NCBI GenBank assembly: GCA_945622055.1
Contig: CALZBV010000044.1
Span: 1-14,146 of the forward strand
Length of the DNA: 14,146 nucleotides
Direction of reading: 5' to 3'
Source: an uncultured Clostridia bacterium
GTDB lineage: Bacteria > Bacillota > Clostridia > Lachnospirales > Lachnospiraceae
Shown here: one piece after another, positions 8,201-14,146 of the stretch
Position numbering within the stretch: the stretch's first letter is position 1
Layout of the letters: each line of letters begins with the position of its first letter
Notes under the pieces: generated by a model
What the model was told of the DNA's origin: nothing
What the model saw: only the letters and a program-made list of their open reading frames with translations
Database searches by the model: none
Translations under genes and position numbers: made by a program

Positions 8201-8282
8201 GTATCATCGGCATAAACAGCTTATGAGATAAAGGCGAACTTATTCTATTTGTTTTCCCGGCTTCCGTTTTTCTTTTCTTCAC
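5238..8282 (-). CDS. membrane sensor with extracytoplasmic (dCache-like), PAS-like, GGDEF and EAL domains
   Basis: This 1014-residue protein controls or responds to cyclic di-GMP. Helix 1 is at about 22-44 and helix 2 at about 380-404. They enclose about 335 extracytoplasmic residues of a size and pattern fitting a dCache sensor (e.g. WSAHLEP, KYAVPL...GVLGVGI). A HAMP-like segment (405-455) and a PAS-like domain (about 460-575) follow. The GGDEF domain (585-750) has DMDNLKYVND and a variant SGDEF (662-666). By my alignment the usual RxxD inhibitory site reads DYGG. The EAL domain (770-1000) keeps E792-A-L, Asn851, Glu880, Asp909-Asp910 (DDFGCG), Lys930, Glu966 (AEGVE) and Gln986, so phosphodiesterase activity is likely; cyclase activity is possible. 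The start is GTG 8282, with AAGGAGG ten bases upstream. It is 39 bp behind the solute-binding protein gene, so the two are probably cotranscribed and the binding protein may feed ligand to the sensor domain. Confidence 0.93.
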   Translation of the reverse strand: MKKRKTEAGKTNRISSPLSHKLFMPMILLSLLQMGVFFITLALGGEFSYIKKYVYNMFSEKTENRRNYVENMLNDNVEQLYDAVLDIISMTEAYLEENGCLASDISTDKKVNKDIIRLSSQRLMELLRRSSVNDAFIILDSGELYCKDGVMKKSGLYLRDLDISSNDRTNNTDLLVEIGSSDIAKDIGITLDSGWSAHLEPEKMNKEDLDFFFVTMETARNNPDIPVLSLGNWTGFSTINQVYQPSMKYAVPLRSSDGTVYGVLGVGILEKTFLGTIPANDFFNESACYILGVDENGNGEYTPVIHSGAIYSRLVNESTVISEKVRLASGIYDFNSGSDIDSIGCVLPIRLYNSGSPYIREKWALISVADRDKILSIYNTIISMLLLSTAISVVFSLIFAVIISRRITTPVTKIAALLDEKKDDSGIISFASSGITEIDRLSGSITELQIAVREQSSRVSKIISMADMGIGVFLYEFRENTVFMGESLIKLLNTDSLPVEDTVVGVDEFWKIINGIDDSGTLRTSGFISKNREDRSQPEATEFYSTSLNKWFRVRIMSGADNVIGLVMDVTGSVIEKRKIEYERDYDVTTGLLNRRAYFNRVVSLFANPKQLKTAAFIMWDMDNLKYVNDTYGHDFGDDYIKTAANVFKLFRDYGGIVSRLSGDEFNICLYGYDSKDEIREIISLVREKMNESYCVLADGTHIRLRVSGGVSWYPDDSDSYETLIKYADFAMYTIKHSTKGRIAEFDRSLYNKDSILITGVEEMNGIIEEERVKFAFQSIISAKTGEVFGYEALMRPQSELFASPLEFIRIARTSAKLYEVERLTWHTALKSFRRLREAEIVDKNARIFVNSLSNCRVKSEDLEWFKTENGDFLDKIVLELLESEQANEEYLEEKRKLVKNMNAMIALDDFGCGYNSEYALITLNPDLVKIDRSIISGCDSDISRQNIIRNLVSHAKLRNIIVLAEGVETSGELKTVIECGVDLIQGYYVDRPLFEPGPVSDSIKKEIISYNKA

Positions 8283-8321
8283 GCCTTCTGTTCCTCCTTA
8301 TGTCAAATGATATTGTATATC

Positions 8322-9779
8322 CTATTTCCCTGCTGCCATGTCAAGGCCGGTCGAAAAGCCTTCGTACCATTTTTCAAACGCTGAATCGTCGGTATAGGAG
8401 TTAATAATTGCAGAACGTTCCTCACCGTCTGCAACTCTTTCTTCAACCGCAGCTCTGTCCGCTGATGCGGTTTTCTGAATATATTCACCAAGAAAATCTC
8501 TTATCTTATCAGCATTTTCAAATGGAGGAGCGGAATAAAGTTCACGGGAATTGATTTCCTCAATGGCGGTATTAAGTGTGTCCTGCATTATTTTGCTGAT
8601 AGCGGTTGTCTCTGACGCAGCGCATATCTTTTCATAATCGTTTGCCGCCTTCCTGACAGGAAGATATCCCGAATTTACAGCATACCTGATATTGCGCTCC
8701 TCATCGGTAAACCATTTCAAAAATACTGCACAGGCATATTCCGTTTTCTTATCTGATTTTGCAACACACATTCCCGCCCCCTGCTGGACAACATAGGAGG
8801 AGGTTCCCTCAAAATCAGGCACAGAAAGCACCATATTCTCAATCGGATAACTGTTGTCATCATCAGGTGTTACCTCTGCAGGGAAATATACCGCTCCCGT
8901 TGTAGAACAGATAAGTGCGATAATATCTCCTGTTTTTGCATCATCAGAACGGAACCGGCTGTTAGCGGCATAATATCCCTTTACATAAGGAACATAGTAG
9001 CATTCCCATAGTCTTTTAACGACCGCCTTATCCGGATTCACAGCAGAAGCACCGTTTTGCCCTTCCTTCTCAAAGGGACTCCCCAACTGCTTTGCACCGA
9101 TGATCATATAGTTTGCCATGGAATCTCTTCCGAAAAAAGCCTTACCGTCATATTGGATATCAGGTGTAGCTGCATCGGTGTATTCATAATATCGTTCGGC
9201 TACCCTTACAAGGCCTTCCCACGTGGAAAGCTCATCTGTGGTAGCTCCCGTTTCAGACGCGAATTTATCCCAGTCGGTTTTATTTAGTATCATGACCTCA
9301 GTGCTTTTTGCAGTCGGGAAAATCTTCAGGGTACCGTCCCCTGCAAAGCCTCCCTCCTGTATATAGCCCGGAACGTATTCGTCAAGCTCTTTTTCGGAAA
9401 AATACTGGCCGATATCCGCGAGTTTTCCTGCCTTATCTACAAGATACGCCGTCTCTGCATAAGCTGCAAAAATATCAGGAAGCTCCTCCGCTCCCACAGC
9501 ATCGTTTACTGAAGCAAGTACACTTTCATTAAGCTCCGAAATGGTATTTTTTGAAAGTGCTTCCACAATTACGCCCTTTTCTTTGCCCTCCGTGGCATTG
9601 AACTCATCGACCATCTCATCAAACATGGTCTGCTGGACACCATTGTAATAATGCCAGATGGTCACGGTAACAGGAGCGTTTTTGTCAAGAAGCCTTTCAT
9701 TTCCGCGTTTACAGCCACTAAGTGTGCACAAGGTGGCAACAGCGGCAATGGTAAAAGTCATTATTCTGTTTTTTTTCAT
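8322..9779 (-). CDS. extracellular solute-binding lipoprotein (family 1)
   Basis: This 485-residue protein starts with a short basic stretch, a hydrophobic segment, and lipobox LSGC with Cys23 as the lipidation site, so it should be anchored outside the membrane. The mature part begins VTVTIWHYYNG and continues with FDEMVDEFN, a pattern of family 1 (sugar-type) ABC binding proteins; later blocks include PDIFAAYAETAYLVDKAGKL and GAGMCVAKSDKK...A..FLKWFTDEERN. Length is normal or slightly long. ATG 9779 is preferred over ATG 9797 because GAGGAACAGGT precedes it at good spacing and the shorter form gives a standard signal peptide. No permease or ATPase gene is nearby. The next gene in the same direction, 39 bp away, is the GGDEF-EAL sensor. 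This suggests that it reports the presence of a ligand, perhaps a carbohydrate, to c-di-GMP signalling instead of, or in addition to, feeding a distant transporter. Ligand unknown. Confidence 0.9.
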   Translation of the reverse strand: MKKNRIMTFTIAAVATLCTLSGCKRGNERLLDKNAPVTVTIWHYYNGVQQTMFDEMVDEFNATEGKEKGVIVEALSKNTISELNESVLASVNDAVGAEELPDIFAAYAETAYLVDKAGKLADIGQYFSEKELDEYVPGYIQEGGFAGDGTLKIFPTAKSTEVMILNKTDWDKFASETGATTDELSTWEGLVRVAERYYEYTDAATPDIQYDGKAFFGRDSMANYMIIGAKQLGSPFEKEGQNGASAVNPDKAVVKRLWECYYVPYVKGYYAANSRFRSDDAKTGDIIALICSTTGAVYFPAEVTPDDDNSYPIENMVLSVPDFEGTSSYVVQQGAGMCVAKSDKKTEYACAVFLKWFTDEERNIRYAVNSGYLPVRKAANDYEKICAASETTAISKIMQDTLNTAIEEINSRELYSAPPFENADKIRDFLGEYIQKTASADRAAVEERVADGEERSAIINSYTDDSAFEKWYEGFSTGLDMAAGK

Positions 9780-9809
9780 ACCTGTTCCTCGATTCATTTT
9801 ATTATTGAT

Positions 9810-9819
9810 GTAAATTTAC
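9810..9819. repeat. 10-bp palindrome upstream of the solute-binding protein gene
   Basis: GTAAATTTAC is a perfect palindrome 31 bases upstream of ATG 9779, in the place where a promoter or operator for the two-gene unit would be. No convincing -35/-10 pair was found around it. It could be an operator, but a palindrome this short and AT-rich can arise by chance. Confidence 0.3.
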
Positions 9820-9823
9820 CTAA

Positions 9824-9974
9824 GATTTCCCGTTCCCGCTTAGTCTCATTCTCTTTTCACGGCGTTCCAATTCCCTTGAAAACACCTTGTCACGTACCTG
9901 ATGTGCAATTGGTCATAGCCTGTCTCATCAACCTGAAATACCTCACCACATTTCGGACAGCTTAATTCCTGCAT
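9824..9974 (-). pseudogene. remnant of a DUF2130-family gene 5' end
   Basis: Starting at ATG 9974, behind a good ribosome binding site (AAAGGAGAG), the frame reads MQELSCPKCGEVFQVDE, which I recognise from memory as the N-terminus of DUF2130 proteins (a CPxCG motif followed by VDE.GY). The open frame gives only 42 residues (stop at 9846-9848). Moving one base near 9906-9912 restores IAHQVRDKVFSRELERREK, and a second shift near 9851-9858 restores a charged coiled-coil-like run (ENETKREREI), as expected for the family. Full-length members are several hundred residues long, so the rest is gone; the sequence joins the upstream region of the solute-binding protein gene at about 9820. It lies 23 bp after the Mo-hydroxylase stop. 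The alternative is a genuine 42-residue CPxCG peptide, which I think less likely because the coding signal moves between frames. Confidence 0.68.
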
Positions 9975-9997
9975 ATGACAGCTCTCCTTTCAACATA

Positions 9998-12304
9998 TCA
10001 ATGGGTTCTCTTCGAAACAATCTGCTCCGGCGTAATCGGAAGCTCGTAAAACCTCTTCCCGGCTGCATGGCTGAGCGCATCCGTAATCGCCGGAAGCGGC
10101 GTATTGATCACAACCTCACCGATGGACTTTGCTCCGAACGGTCCGGCATTTTCGTAGCTGCACTCAAATTCCACCCTGAGGTGACCGATATCCATCCGGG
10201 ACGGTATTTTATACTGTAAAAACGAGTTCTCATACAGATTTCCGCGATTTGAATACGTAATATTCTCCGACAATGTCATTCCGATTCCCTGAAGAATACC
10301 ACCCTCCGCCTGGATTCTTGCAAGATTCGGGTTCACCGGCGTACCGCAGTCCACACAGGCATCATACTCAATCACCTTGCATTCACCGGTTTCCAGGTCA
10401 ACCTCAACCTCCGCTGCGCCTACCATAAACGGTGGCGGCGAAATCGGAGAGGTATGCGTGTTCGTTACGGTAAGAGAAATATCATTGCCACACATGGAAG
10501 CAGTTGCAATTTCGGAAAGGCTTACGGATTTTCCCATTAGTTCTCCCTCTGCCTCACAGATTACCTGCGTTCCGTCAAAGGTAACGTCCTCCTTGCCGCA
10601 ACCGATTAACCTTGCACCAAGCTTCTCGATTCTTGCCCTCAGCTCAAGTGCACACTGCTCCACTGCCTTTCCCGTAACATAGGTTGTAGAGGACGCGTAT
10701 GAGCCGGAATCGTACGGCGAACTGTCCGTATCCGCACCAAATACACTGATATCGTCCGTGGAGCACTCCAGCACCTCTGCCGCAATCTGCGCCAGTATGG
10801 TATCACAACCGGTTCCCATATCTGCAGCACCGATGTTCATCGTATAAACACCCTCATCATTTAATTTCAGTGTCGCACTTCCCACATCCACATTGGAAAT
10901 TCCGGAGCCCTGCATTGCCATACCCATGCCTACAAAGCGTGCCTTTGTCTCCGAAACCATACGCATCGGATATTTTTCATCCCAGCGTATCATATCCTTT
11001 ACCCTTGCAAGGCACCGGTCAAGTGCACAGCTCGTATTGACCTGACCGTAATAAGCAGGCATGACGTCGCCCTCTTTAATAATATTCTTAAAACGAAGCT
11101 CAAACGGGTCCATATGAAGCATATCCGCAAGCTCATTCACTGCAGATTCTACCGCAAACAGCCCCTGCGTCGCGCCATACCCCCGGTACGCTCCGGCAGA
11201 CATTACATTCGTATAAACCACATCACTCACAAACCGGAACGCCTCTGCCTTACCATACAGCGGAATCGACTTATGTCCTGTCAGTCCGACTGTCGTCGGT
11301 CCATGCTCTCCGTAAGCTCCGGTATTGGACAGGGTATACAAATCAATTCCCTTCACAATACCGTCCTTCGTAGCCCCAAGCCTTACATGCATCTGCATCT
11401 CATGTCTTGGGGAAGACGCCGTAAGCGACTCCTCTCTTGAGAAAATAATCATAGACGGCTTCTTTGTCTTCCACGTCACAAAAGCCGGATAAATTTCCGA
11501 CACGGAAGTCTGCTTTGCACCGAAACCGCCACCGATGCGAGGCTTCGTCACGCGAATTTTGGACGGAGAAATTCCGAGTGCATGGGAAATAATTCTTCTG
11601 CAGTGAAAAACAATCTGGGTGGAGCTCACCACATGCAGTCTTCCGTACGTATCAATCATACAAAATGTCCGGAAGGTTTCCATCATGCTCTGCTGACAGG
11701 CTTTTGTATGATAGGTCCGTTCAAGGACAAGGTCACACTCCGCCAGCACTTTGTCAATATCTCCCTCCGAGCTCTCATCATGTGCACACAGATTACGCTT
11801 ATTATCCGCTCCTACCGGGCATAAGGCCTCCCAGTTTTCCTCCGGATGAACAAGCACCTTATTATCCTTCGCTGTTCTGAAATCAAGCACCGGTTCCAGC
11901 ACCTCATACTCTGTCTTTATCAGCTTCATCGCCTTATCCACGCATCGTTCATCCACTCCGGCCACAATTGCAACCGGGTCTCCGACAAAACGCACATGAC
12001 GGTCCAGTAGCAGTCTGTCGTATGGGCTCGGCTCCGGATACGTCTGCCCGGCGCAGGTAAAACGCTTTCCGTTCTGGTCAATATCTTTGTAGGTGTAAAT
12101 CACCTCGATTCCCGGCACCTTCATTGCAATATCGGTCTTAATCTCCTTAATAAATGCATTTGCGTGAGGAGAACGTAAAAGCTTAACAACCAGACATTCC
12201 TTTGGTGCAATGTCCTCTGTGTATACCGGCTTACCGAGAAGCAGTTCCATTGCATCCTTTTTTCTGACTGCTTTATTTACTGCTCTCATCCCTTCGCCTG
12301 CCAC
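9998..12304 (-). CDS. xanthine dehydrogenase family protein, molybdopterin-binding subunit
   Basis: This 768-residue protein is the large molybdenum-cofactor subunit of a xanthine dehydrogenase/aldehyde oxidase family enzyme, which hydroxylates purines or related aromatic or aldehyde substrates in the cytoplasm. The N-terminal hammerhead domain (KPVYTEDI, about 20-130) is followed by cofactor motifs: GGGFGAK (258-264), AYRGYGATQG (372-381), GAADMGTG (492-499), DSGSYASSTTYVTG (532-545) and GAKSIGE (724-730), with Glu730 as the likely catalytic base. Length is normal for a separate Mo subunit. It needs a 2Fe-2S and an FAD subunit; neither is downstream in the window, and upstream there is an IS607 element. 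The start is unclear: GTG 12304 directly follows an in-frame TGA and has no ribosome binding site, while ATG 12289 has GAAGGG immediately next to it. Translational coupling to a lost upstream gene would explain both. Substrate cannot be deduced. Confidence 0.93.
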   Translation of the reverse strand: MAGEGMRAVNKAVRKKDAMELLLGKPVYTEDIAPKECLVVKLLRSPHANAFIKEIKTDIAMKVPGIEVIYTYKDIDQNGKRFTCAGQTYPEPSPYDRLLLDRHVRFVGDPVAIVAGVDERCVDKAMKLIKTEYEVLEPVLDFRTAKDNKVLVHPEENWEALCPVGADNKRNLCAHDESSEGDIDKVLAECDLVLERTYHTKACQQSMMETFRTFCMIDTYGRLHVVSSTQIVFHCRRIISHALGISPSKIRVTKPRIGGGFGAKQTSVSEIYPAFVTWKTKKPSMIIFSREESLTASSPRHEMQMHVRLGATKDGIVKGIDLYTLSNTGAYGEHGPTTVGLTGHKSIPLYGKAEAFRFVSDVVYTNVMSAGAYRGYGATQGLFAVESAVNELADMLHMDPFELRFKNIIKEGDVMPAYYGQVNTSCALDRCLARVKDMIRWDEKYPMRMVSETKARFVGMGMAMQGSGISNVDVGSATLKLNDEGVYTMNIGAADMGTGCDTILAQIAAEVLECSTDDISVFGADTDSSPYDSGSYASSTTYVTGKAVEQCALELRARIEKLGARLIGCGKEDVTFDGTQVICEAEGELMGKSVSLSEIATASMCGNDISLTVTNTHTSPISPPPFMVGAAEVEVDLETGECKVIEYDACVDCGTPVNPNLARIQAEGGILQGIGMTLSENITYSNRGNLYENSFLQYKIPSRMDIGHLRVEFECSYENAGPFGAKSIGEVVINTPLPAITDALSHAAGKRFYELPITPEQIVSKRTH

Positions 12305-12309
12305 TCAAA

Positions 12310-12334
12310 ATGTGATTAAATATACTCATCACAT
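12310..12334. repeat. 7-bp inverted repeat between IS element and Mo-subunit gene
   Basis: ATGTGAT (12310-12316) and ATCACAT (12328-12334) flank 11 bases, just upstream of the Mo-subunit start. It may be a hairpin at the end of the IS element, an operator, or chance. The arms resemble a CRP half-site pair, but the spacing is too wide for a CRP site. Confidence 0.4.
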
Positions 12335-12339
12335 CGAGA

Positions 12340-12485
12340 TAATGTAAATTCTCACGAAATTTACTTACTGTTTCAACGTGTATGCTTTGGTGGTTACAAA
12401 TAACACACTACTCACAAATTCTTGTACACTCCACAGTCGTTAATTCCCGAAATAGCCTTCGGTACATACTTATGTTTGCGTTTAG
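12340..12485 (-). ncRNA. IS607 right-end segment, probable omega/reRNA scaffold
   Basis: This is the noncoding stretch right after the tnpB stop. TnpB guide RNAs are made from the 3' end of tnpB and the element's right end, so this is the expected place. Two hairpins are visible on the minus strand: CCGAA, 6-base loop, TTCGG (12447-12462), and GTAAATT, 7-base loop, AATTTAC (12344-12364). The first is followed by GGAATTAACGACTGTGGAG, which resembles what I recall of reRNA scaffolds from related elements. The RNA 5' end probably lies inside tnpB; the exact element end, and therefore the first guide base, cannot be fixed from one copy. Confidence 0.6.
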
Positions 12486-13640
12486 CTATGCAACTTCATA
12501 AGTTATAGCATCCCTCAAATTAAGAGAGGCATTGAAATCTCTATCTTCAATATAACCACAGCCGCATTTGAAGATTCTATCTGAAAGCTTCAAACCTTTC
12601 TTGATAGTTCCACAACGGTGGCAGATTTTAGATGATGGATACCACCTGTCTACTACTCGAAGTTCAATGCCATTTTCGTTGCACTTTGCCTGAAGCTTTA
12701 CTCTAAATTCATAGAACTTCTGTGATGCAACAGCTTTTGAAAGATGTCTGTTCTTCATCATTCCTTTTACATTTAAGTCTTCAATCGTTATATAAGATGG
12801 TTTGGTTTTCACTATCTCTGCAATTGTCTTATTTATGTAATCGGTACGGATATTATCTATCTTATGATGAAGTTTTTGCACCTTGAGCTTTTGTTTCCGT
12901 ATATTTGCTCTTTGAGTGACTTCTCCTTTCTTTAAGTTTTCATACTTTCGGGAGAGACACCTCTGTTCCCGAATAAGTTGCTTTTCCAGTTTCTTTAATC
13001 TTGCTGATTTGTTAATGTTCTTATACGTTTTACCATTGGAAACAATAGCGAAATCCTTTAGACCAAGGTCAATCCCAATCCCCTCGTTAGAGTTACCGGC
13101 AATCCCGGCATCAGGAATTTCTACAAGAACAGAAACATAAAATTTGTCAGCTTTGATTGAAACTGAACCACTTTTGATTACATATCCATCTTTGGTTGTT
13201 GGAATGTATCCTTTTTCTTTAATACGTACCCAGCCTAAAGTTGGAATGTTGATACGATGTCTTTCGCAAAAACAGTCCTTGGGATTATTCTTAACGAAGT
13301 ACATCTTCACATCAGATTTACCTTTCTTTTTGTAATTAGGGAAAGCACTCTGATGTTTGAAAAATCTTGTAAAAGCAGTACACCCACATTCGATTGAATG
13401 CTTTACAGATTTTGAGCTTACCTCCTTAACCCATGAATACTCCGGATGGTTTGGAAGATATTCGTTGTTAAGCCAGACACTAAACGACTTACCACTCATA
13501 AACTTTTCGCCATTAACATAAAGTTCTTTATTGTGAGAAAGATAGAAGTTATAGATGTACCTACAAGTTCCTATCGTCTTGCGTATCTTGACTTTCTGCT
13601 CTTGTGTTGGATTTATTTCCGTCTTGAAGCTCTTTAGCAA
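12486..13640 (-). CDS. tnpB: IS607-family TnpB, RNA-guided endonuclease
   Basis: This 384-residue protein has the full TnpB layout: N-terminal helix-turn-helix (KSFKTEINPTQEQ), a central region, and a RuvC-like nuclease with Asp191 (IGIDLGLKDF), Glu287 (ITIEDLNV) and an Asp in DRDFNASLN (366-368). Between the last two lies a zinc ribbon with Cys340, Cys343, Cys359 and Cys361. No catalytic residue is missing and the length is normal, so the protein is probably active. TnpB cuts DNA matching a guide that its RNA picks up from the sequence flanking the element, which promotes retention of the element at its donor site. It starts at ATG 13640, 80 bp inside the preceding tnpA, an overlap typical of IS607 elements. 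The stop is followed by the structured right end of the element. Confidence 0.94.
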   Translation of the reverse strand: MLKSFKTEINPTQEQKVKIRKTIGTCRYIYNFYLSHNKELYVNGEKFMSGKSFSVWLNNEYLPNHPEYSWVKEVSSKSVKHSIECGCTAFTRFFKHQSAFPNYKKKGKSDVKMYFVKNNPKDCFCERHRINIPTLGWVRIKEKGYIPTTKDGYVIKSGSVSIKADKFYVSVLVEIPDAGIAGNSNEGIGIDLGLKDFAIVSNGKTYKNINKSARLKKLEKQLIREQRCLSRKYENLKKGEVTQRANIRKQKLKVQKLHHKIDNIRTDYINKTIAEIVKTKPSYITIEDLNVKGMMKNRHLSKAVASQKFYEFRVKLQAKCNENGIELRVVDRWYPSSKICHRCGTIKKGLKLSDRIFKCGCGYIEDRDFNASLNLRDAITYEVA

Positions 13641-14146
13641 TTTCCTCGTCCCTTTCTATTTGTTTTTTATACTTACGAAGACCGTACAACCTGCAGGAGA
13701 ACATATGAAGAATTGAAACAATATCCTGTACAAGTTCTTCCTGCGGCGATAGTTCTTCATTGTTTACTACCACTATGGATGTATTAAACTTCATACAGAA
13801 TTTCTCAAACCAATCATATCCGAATCTAATAAATCTGTCCTTATGTGTAATTATGATAGTTTTGATTTTTTGTTCCATCACTTCATCTAATAGCTCATTC
13901 CACTTCTTGCGGTTGTAGTTTAGGCCACTTCCATAGTCTTCAATACATTGGTCTACAATAATGCCCTTGGCGTTACAAAACTGTCGCAAAAAAGAGACCT
14001 GGTTTTGTAAATCATCTTTTTGGTTTCTTGTAGACACTCTGGCATAAATAACTGTTTGACGATTATCATTTTCTGTATTTATGCCCTTGAATTGAAGATA
14101 TTGGTCATAAGTGTAATAACGCCTATTAGTTGGAGTTCGGTTAGCC
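13561..14146 (-). CDS. tnpA: IS607-family serine transposase TnpA (partial, 5' end outside window)
   Basis: The frame is open to the window edge and encodes the last 194 residues. The visible part begins inside the MerR-like DNA-binding domain (ANRTPTNRRYYTYDQYLQF). It continues into the serine recombinase catalytic domain: VIYARVSTRNQ with the nucleophilic Ser, EDYGSGLNYNRKKW, and ITHKDRFIRFGYDWFEKF with the conserved Arg residues. The C-terminus LHMFSCRLYGLRKYKK is characteristic of IS607 transposases. A GTG at 14037 could be mistaken for a start, but it is the Val of ARVST at the active site, and the homology clearly continues upstream. The protein moves the element through a circular intermediate without a lasting target duplication. 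Its 3' end overlaps tnpB by 80 bp. The element's left end is beyond the window. Confidence 0.93.
   Translation of the reverse strand, partial: ANRTPTNRRYYTYDQYLQFKGINTENDNRQTVIYARVSTRNQKDDLQNQVSFLRQFCNAKGIIVDQCIEDYGSGLNYNRKKWNELLDEVMEQKIKTIIITHKDRFIRFGYDWFEKFCMKFNTSIVVVNNEELSPQEELVQDIVSILHMFSCRLYGLRKYKKQIERDEEIAKELQDGNKSNTRAESQDTQDDRNL

Noticed and set aside
12310..12334. CRP-type operator upstream of the Mo-subunit gene
   Set aside because: The TGTGA/TCACA halves are separated by 13 bases instead of 6, and the position may belong to the IS element.
13561..13640. Frameshift or gene fusion between tnpA and tnpB
   Set aside because: An overlap of this kind is normal for IS607 elements, and both proteins have complete ends there.

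Overview
The window looks like a chromosomal segment of a gut-type Firmicute, most likely a member of the Lachnospiraceae. This is inferred from the mix of genes (four-gene ABC/CARDB-like cassette, solute-binding protein paired with a GGDEF-EAL protein, Mo-hydroxylase large subunit, IS607 element), from strong AGGAGG-type ribosome binding sites, and from moderate GC. No rRNA, tRNA or CRISPR array was seen.

Layout. (1) Positions 1-4340, minus strand: a tightly coupled cassette read in the order ABC ATPase, secreted repeat-domain protein anchored by a C-terminal membrane helix, 100-residue single-helix membrane protein, MacB/FtsX-type permease (cut by the window edge). The genes are separated by 4 and 17 bp, and the last pair overlaps by 11 bp. 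(2) Positions 4475-5190, plus strand: a promoter, a strong ribosome binding site and a cytidylate-kinase-like gene. The gene is intact in every visible respect except for one in-frame TAG at codon 34. It converges on the next operon at a perfect 14-bp hairpin (5213-5247). (3) Positions 5238-9779, minus strand: a two-gene unit, a lipoprotein solute-binding protein followed by a 1014-residue membrane-bound sensor with GGDEF and EAL domains. No permease or ATPase for sugar import is next to it, so a sensing role is plausible. (4) Positions 9824-9974, minus strand: the decayed 5' end of what I recognise as a DUF2130-family gene, with two frameshifts. (5) Positions 9998-12304, minus strand: the molybdenum-cofactor subunit of a xanthine-dehydrogenase-family hydroxylase. 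(6) Positions about 12335-14146, minus strand: an IS607-family element with tnpA (cut by the window edge), an overlapping tnpB with all catalytic residues visible, and a structured 3' segment that probably gives the omega/reRNA. The element sits directly upstream of the Mo-subunit gene, where an operon partner or a promoter would be expected.

I found no clearly unprecedented system. The items most worth follow-up are the solute-binding protein/c-di-GMP sensor pair, the single nonsense codon in the kinase-like gene, the IS607 element abutting the Mo-hydroxylase gene (whose start region may supply the TnpB guide), and the repeat-bearing tail of the ABC ATPase.
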